A stretch of 64,000 bases of DNA. It comes from Rs1 sp029027825 (GTDB lineage Bacteria; Pseudomonadota; Gammaproteobacteria; Pseudomonadales; Balneatricaceae). This document shows positions 59,921-64,000 of this stretch, one piece after another. Both the position numbers and the translations under genes were made by a program. Numbering within the stretch: the first letter of the stretch is position 1; each line of letters starts with the position of its first letter. A model generated the notes under the pieces. It was not told where the DNA came from. It did no database searches and worked only from the letters and a program-made list of their open reading frames with translations. The DNA lies in assembly GCA_029027825.1 (NCBI GenBank), contig CP093399.1, positions 1,240,001 to 1,304,000 on the forward strand. Reading direction: 5' to 3'.

Positions 59921-61040
59921 AGTAAAGAGCTTTAAATTAGGCTTGCTTATCAACCCTGTGGCAGGTATCGGTGGCAGCGTCGCCTTAAAAGGCAGTGATG
60001 GTGAGAACGTTGTTAGCCAAGCACTGGCTTTGGGGGCTACGGCGATGGCGGCAAAACGCACCGCCATAGCACTGTCGGAGCTGGTTGGTCTAGCGGTTGA
60101 GATTTTTACCTATCCTGCTGAGATGGGAGCCGACGTTGCGCAACAAATGGGCTTTAAAGTGACGGTGCTTGGTGAGATAGAATCTGGCTCAACCACGGCA
60201 CAAGATACTCGAAAAGCAGTTGGCGATCTACTTGAGCAAGATATTGATTTGCTACTGTTTGCCGGGGGTGACGGCACCGCAAGGAATATTGCGGACGTTG
60301 CACCCGAGCACTTTACCGTTTTAGGTATTCCCGCAGGAGTAAAAATTCACTCGGGAGTCTATGCAATCACTCCCAAGGCTGCCGGTAAAATAGTGGCTCA
60401 ATTGGTCGAGGGGAATATGCTTACCTTAGTGCATCAGGAAGTGCGGGATATTGATGAAGATGCGTTTGGGGCGGGGCGGGTAAAAGCCAAGTACTATGGT
60501 GAGATGCAAGTACCGAGCGAGCATCGTTATTTACAAAATGTGAAGAGCTCAGGCAAAGAAGTAGAAGAATTGGTGATTGCGGATATTGCTGCGGATGTCG
60601 TCGAGCAAATGCAAGATGAGGTGTTTTATGTGATTGGTTCAGGGACCACAGTACAGGCGGTGATGCATGAATTAGGTCTGAAGAATACCTTGCTCGGAGT
60701 GGATTTAGTCAAAAATGGCCAGTTGATCGCCAGTGATTGTACGGCAAACCAGCTGCTGCAACTGACCGAAAATAGTGACACCAAAATTATCATCACTATT
60801 ATTGGTGGTCAAGGCCATATCATTGGTCGCGGTAATCAACAGTTGTCGACTGAGCTTTTAGAAAGAGTGGGCAAAGAGAATGTTATCCTGATTGCCACTA
60901 AAACTAAACTTAATGAACTGCAAGCGAGGCCCTTGATTTGCGACAGCCACAGCGAGAGCCTCAATCAAAAATTCAGTGGCGTTATCCCAGTGATTACCGG
61001 CTATCACGATAGAGTTTTGTATCGGGTTGGGATGCTATAA
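59913..61040 (+). CDS. ATP-NAD kinase family protein
   Basis: A protein of about 375 aa in the ATP-NAD/AcoX kinase family: LGLLINPVAGIGGSVALKGS at the start, the kinase core LLFAGGDGTARNIADV (GGDGT) and GIPAGVKIHSGVYAITP. The C-terminal half (IGSGTTVQAVMHELGL, IIGGQGHIIGRGNQQL) is shared with the longer members of this family. Its true substrate is unsettled, so I do not call it NadK. I prefer ATG 59913, with TAGGA 7 nt upstream, over ATG 59907. The start lies inside the PilZ gene (overlap of a few codons), indicating coupling. Confidence 0.85.
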   Translation: MNEVKSFKLGLLINPVAGIGGSVALKGSDGENVVSQALALGATAMAAKRTAIALSELVGLAVEIFTYPAEMGADVAQQMGFKVTVLGEIESGSTTAQDTRKAVGDLLEQDIDLLLFAGGDGTARNIADVAPEHFTVLGIPAGVKIHSGVYAITPKAAGKIVAQLVEGNMLTLVHQEVRDIDEDAFGAGRVKAKYYGEMQVPSEHRYLQNVKSSGKEVEELVIADIAADVVEQMQDEVFYVIGSGTTVQAVMHELGLKNTLLGVDLVKNGQLIASDCTANQLLQLTENSDTKIIITIIGGQGHIIGRGNQQLSTELLERVGKENVILIATKTKLNELQARPLICDSHSESLNQKFSGVIPVITGYHDRVLYRVGML

Positions 61041-61081
61041 ATCCAGCAGTAAAACTAAATTATTCAAATCAAGTTGTGCTG

Positions 61082-61354
61082 CTATCTCTTTGAAATTTCT
61101 CGCATAAGCATGCTGATATCAATGTCTAAATCATTAGCCATCTCTTTGATGTTAGCATTGTTGGAGGGGATTTTAGGGAGCATGGCACCTGTTTGATGAG
61201 GGCGGTTTTTATTTTTAACCAGCTGCCGTGCATTCTTTTGTAGCAGTAAGGCCGCTTGTCGATTGCTGATGTACAGCATTATTTGTTGTTGAACATTATC
61301 TAACTGATCTATTGATAAGTTTTCTAAGTAAGTAAAAAATTCGTTTTCTGACAT
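61082..61354 (-). CDS. Small hypothetical protein
   Basis: A 90-aa charged protein. Residues 1-45 form a probable coiled coil (LSIDQLDNVQQQIMLYISNR); the C-terminal part has a helical segment IKEMANDLDIDISMLMREIS. The overall shape recalls small nucleoid or regulator-type proteins such as H-NS-like N-termini, but no DNA-binding motif is present. I cannot assign a family. Confidence 0.5.
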   Translation of the reverse strand: MSENEFFTYLENLSIDQLDNVQQQIMLYISNRQAALLLQKNARQLVKNKNRPHQTGAMLPKIPSNNANIKEMANDLDIDISMLMREISKR

Positions 61355-61668
61355 AGTATTAAGGGCACGTATTAGTGTTAAAAATCCTTTTTAGCGAGTG
61401 GATATTTTGCAAGAGCAGCGAGCATAAAAATGAATGCAATGAATAAAATTTAGGATGACAAACACTGTCAATTTATTTGAAACTTATAGTTCGTATTGAA
61501 TCTGCAAGTGCAGTTCAGTACTTTTAGGAAATTAAGTTGTTTGATCGTTTTTATATAGGCTGTCTTGTGATTTATATAGATAGACGCAATAATCGCGGTA
61601 TTTATTACTGCAAAATGCATAGGCGCCAATTATGTGTTTATTGAGCCTTAACGATAGGTAGTAGCTGA
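61355..61668. other. Intergenic region, nothing identified
   Basis: An AT-rich stretch of 314 bp between two minus-strand genes. It holds the upstream sequence of the 90-aa gene and the 3' flank of the TetR gene. I see no terminator, repeat or RNA that I would defend. Confidence 0.4.
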
Positions 61669-62292
61669 TTATTTTGCCACTTGTGTCTGTATACCGCAAC
61701 CTTTTAGCACAATTTTTATTAATGTGTTGGTAGCGTCCTCGTAATCTTGTTGGCGAATCGAGTCTGTTTTCAAGTGGAGTTGAATTTGCCAGTTGAAATC
61801 GGCGTAGGTTTGGGTAGATGCCCAGAGGCTGAATAATAAATGCAGTGGATTAACATCATCCATCATCCCCTTATCGATCCACTGTTGAAGTTTGGCAGTG
61901 GAGTTGTGCGTTTGCTGCACCAATTTTTCAATGATGTCAGCGGGCAGGTGCGGTGCGCCGTGCAGAATCTCATTAGCGAAGACTTTTGAGGCGTATGGAT
62001 GCTCTTTTGAAATTTCGATTTTAAGCTTTATATAGTCTGTTAGCGCGGTGGCGGGGTCATCATATTGATCAAAGGGCTGGGTTGCCATAAGTAGCGGCTC
62101 AATAAAGCTTTCTAACACATTGCGATACAGCATTTCTTTACTTGCAAAATAATAGTAAATATTGGCCTTTGGCAGGCCGATTTTTTTAGCAATATTGACA
62201 ATTTTGCTACCGGCGTAGCCGTGATTGGCGAACTCTTCACAAGCGGCGTTTAAAATGATAGTTTTTTTCTGTTGACGAATGCGTGGTGGCAT
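61669..62292 (-). CDS. TetR-family regulator, RutR-like
   Basis: A 207-aa repressor. The N-terminal HTH is complete (IILNAACEEFANHGYAGSKI, VNIAKKIGLPKANIYYYFAS, KEMLYRNVLE). The C-terminal half matches the YcdC/RutR-type ligand domain (YIKLKIEISKEHPYASKVFA, NEILHGAPHLPADI, LLFSLWASTQTYADFNWQI). RutR controls pyrimidine degradation in E. coli; no rut genes are in the window, so the targets here are unknown. Confidence 0.9.
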   Translation of the reverse strand: MPPRIRQQKKTIILNAACEEFANHGYAGSKIVNIAKKIGLPKANIYYYFASKEMLYRNVLESFIEPLLMATQPFDQYDDPATALTDYIKLKIEISKEHPYASKVFANEILHGAPHLPADIIEKLVQQTHNSTAKLQQWIDKGMMDDVNPLHLLFSLWASTQTYADFNWQIQLHLKTDSIRQQDYEDATNTLIKIVLKGCGIQTQVAK

Positions 62293-64000
62293 AACTGGGT
62301 TGGTACCTTAAATTAAAAATCATAAGCTCTTGTAATTATTAGGCTAACGATAAAGTTTTGCAATGCTAGGATGATCAAAAAGCAAATTTATTGGCGGCTA
62401 CCTCAGTAAAACAATTGGGTTGCTGTATCTATAGGCGATAAAGCGCAATAGTGGTGGCGCAGTGTGCCGCTAAATATAGAGTCTTAATCCTAGCAGGTTG
62501 ATCATCATACTTCGCTTAAACTTGGTGGCTATAGAATAAAGTCATTAATAGCAAAGGTTAAGTGAAGAGTTGCGAGTTGATGGTCATATGATTGTAAATT
62601 CCAACTCAATCCCTAGAAATCTGCAGAATGCGGGTAGAGCAAGCTTCGATCATAAAAACTTAACTCGCAGCTTATTATGGTCATCATGGTTCTGTTTTTT
62701 CTCTGTGCAGCGCAGCGCCTCTGTGACCTCTGTGGTGAAAAAGGCCCTTAGGGTTTTGATTGTTGGTCTTGCTAAGTCTTTGGTCTTTCTAGTCTACTAG
62801 GGTTTTCTCTTTGCATTGCAGTGTCTGTGGATCTCGGTGGTGAAAAAGACTTTAAAAGACAGTTTTACCACAGAGGGCACAGAGGTCACAGAGGAGGGAC
62901 TTAAAAGACTAAAACCTAGAAAATTGTTGTTTTGCTAAGAATTAGGTTCGTTGGTTTTAGGGTTTTCTCTGTGCAGCGCAGCGCCTCTGTGACCTCTGTG
63001 GTGAAAAAGGCCCTTAGGGTTTTGATTGTTGGTCTTGCTAAGTCTTTGGTCTTTCTCGTCTACTAGGGTTTTCTCTTTGCATCGCAGTGTCTGTGGATCT
63101 CGGTGGTGAAAAAGACTTTAAAAGACAGTTTTACCACAGAGGGCACAGAGGTCACAGAGGAGGGACTTAAAAGACTAAAACCTAGAAAATTGTTGTTTTG
63201 CTAAGAATTAGGTTCGTTGGTTTTAGGGTTTTCTCTGTGCAGCGCAGCGCCTCTGTGACCTCTGTGGTGAAAAAGGCCCTTAGGGTTTTGATTGTTGGTC
63301 TTGCTAAGTCTTTGGTCTTTCTCGTCTACTAGGGTTTTCTCTTTGCATCGCAGTGCCTGTGGATCTCGGTGGTGAAAAAAACTTTAAAAAACAGTTTTAC
63401 CACAGAGGGCACAGAGGTCGCAGAGGAGGGACTTAAAAGACTAAAACCTAGAAAATTGTTGTTTTGCTAAGAATTAGGTTCGTTGGTTTTAGGGTTTTCT
63501 CTGTGCAGCGCAGCGCCTCTGTGACCTCTGTGGTGAAAAAGGCCCTTAGGGTTTTGATTGTTGGTCTTGCTAAGTCTTTGGTCTTTCTCGTCTACTAGGG
63601 TTTTCTCTTTGCATCGCAGTGTCTGTGGATCTCGGTGGTGAAAAAGACTTTAAAAGACAGTTTTACCACAGAGGGCACAGAGGTCACAGAGGAGATACTT
63701 AAAGACCGAGACCGAGACTTGGTGAAAAGTGATGAGTTGTCGTTTGAGGTTCAAAATCAATCGCTAGAAATTAGCAGTATGCCATTACTTTTATAGCTTC
63801 AATACTTAACCTGCAACCTGCAACCTGTTCTTGTCATCATGGTTTCGTGTATTCTTTGTGTAGCTCAGTTACCTCTGTGGTGAATAAATCTTTAAAAGAT
63901 GGCTCCCGTACTCCAGGGGACACCGAGCTAATCAGGTAGTGTTATTAAACTCACCGTTAAATCAATATTTTACACTCGGTGTCTAGTCTTAAGCCACGGA
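62293..64000. other. Gene-free repeat region at the right edge
   Basis: No gene is visible in these 1.7 kb. Contents in order: the TetR promoter region, a dispersed repeat at about 62494-62565 also found at 55509-55585, the 266-bp tandem array (62701-63697), a degenerate palindromic copy near 63850-63945 with CTAATCAGG, and from 63941 the start of the repeat also seen at 57790-57840. Confidence 0.7.
62701..63697 (+). repeat. Tandem array of a 266-bp palindrome-containing unit, nearly four copies
   Basis: CTCTGTGCAGCGCAGCGCCT recurs at 62701, 62967, 63233 and 63499, an exact 266-bp period; the fourth copy is cut after the second palindrome arm. Each unit contains CCTCTGTGACCTCTGTGGTG and, inverted about 150 bp later, TACCACAGAGGGCACAGAGG. 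The copies differ at only a few positions, so amplification is recent. Confidence 0.93.

Noticed and set aside
59291..61040. PilZ and kinase genes as one fused protein
   Set aside because: The frames differ and the kinase has its own TAGGA ribosome-binding site and ATG; this is an overlap, not a fusion.
62701..63697. Repeat array as a CRISPR or an origin
   Set aside because: The unit is 266 bp with identical contents and no variable spacers; no DnaA boxes or replication gene were seen.

Overview
The window looks like chromosome of a marine gammaproteobacterium, most likely Cellvibrionales or a neighbouring order. The evidence is the housekeeping set (thiC behind a TPP riboswitch, metY, pdxB, epmC, rlmG, yciA, dgkA), a LapA-type giant adhesin, an MksFEB condensin and moderate GC. 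The genus cannot be named from sequence alone. No rRNA or tRNA genes and no CRISPR array were seen.

Layout. 0-3.1 kb: the tail of one secreted Cys-rich protein, a second that overlaps it by 4 bp and shares a module, then a decayed intergenic region holding a LuxR-HTH remnant. 3.1-15.3 kb: MscS-type channel, MOFRL glycerate kinase, a 991-residue SerC-like/SerA-like fusion, TPP riboswitch and thiC, metY, an AlkB-type dioxygenase. 15.6-29.3 kb: one gene of about 4,545 codons for a LapA-type biofilm adhesin. It has an N-terminal retention module with two TAAG motifs, three separately amplified repeat arrays (143 aa x3, 128 aa x3, 129 aa x14), two vWFA domains and a C-terminal type I secretion region, and it ends at a strong terminator. 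29.6-36.1 kb: mksF-mksE-mksB without the nuclease gene mksG/jetD, a slippery short-repeat tract across the mksB stop, and a MarC-family gene.

36.6-48.4 kb is an accessory island made of nested mobile DNA. (i) Integron-type cassettes without an integrase; the attC of the first is split by a 1,920-bp group IIC-attC intron, and removing the intron restores an intact attC. (ii) Two 115-bp direct repeats that resemble ends of an IS91-like element. They bracket a truncated tyrosine recombinase, an IS3 remnant and a very AT-rich operon. (iii) That operon is the most interesting content: a 47-residue candidate RiPP precursor, a hairpin, an alpha-ketoglutarate HExxH-type peptide beta-hydroxylase, a YcaO-family protein and an MFS exporter. 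The hydroxylase and the exporter each carry exactly one in-frame stop. (iv) An IS66-family element whose tnpB also has one in-frame stop. Four genes of the island (intron RT, hydroxylase, exporter, tnpB) thus each have one nonsense codon and no visible frameshift.

48.5-62.3 kb returns to core genes: dgkA, rlmG, a lipoprotein, epmC, an SH3-like protein, a GGDEF-EAL protein, an asparaginase, yciA, pdxB, a PilZ protein overlapping an ATP-NAD kinase-family gene, a small protein and a RutR-like TetR regulator. From 62.3 kb to the end no gene is seen; this part holds a 266-bp unit in nearly four tandem copies, built from the same palindromic CTCTGTG sequence found singly at 55.7 kb. Several short dispersed repeats recur between genes, including one between the TPP riboswitch and thiC and one that supplies the stop codon of the AlkB gene.
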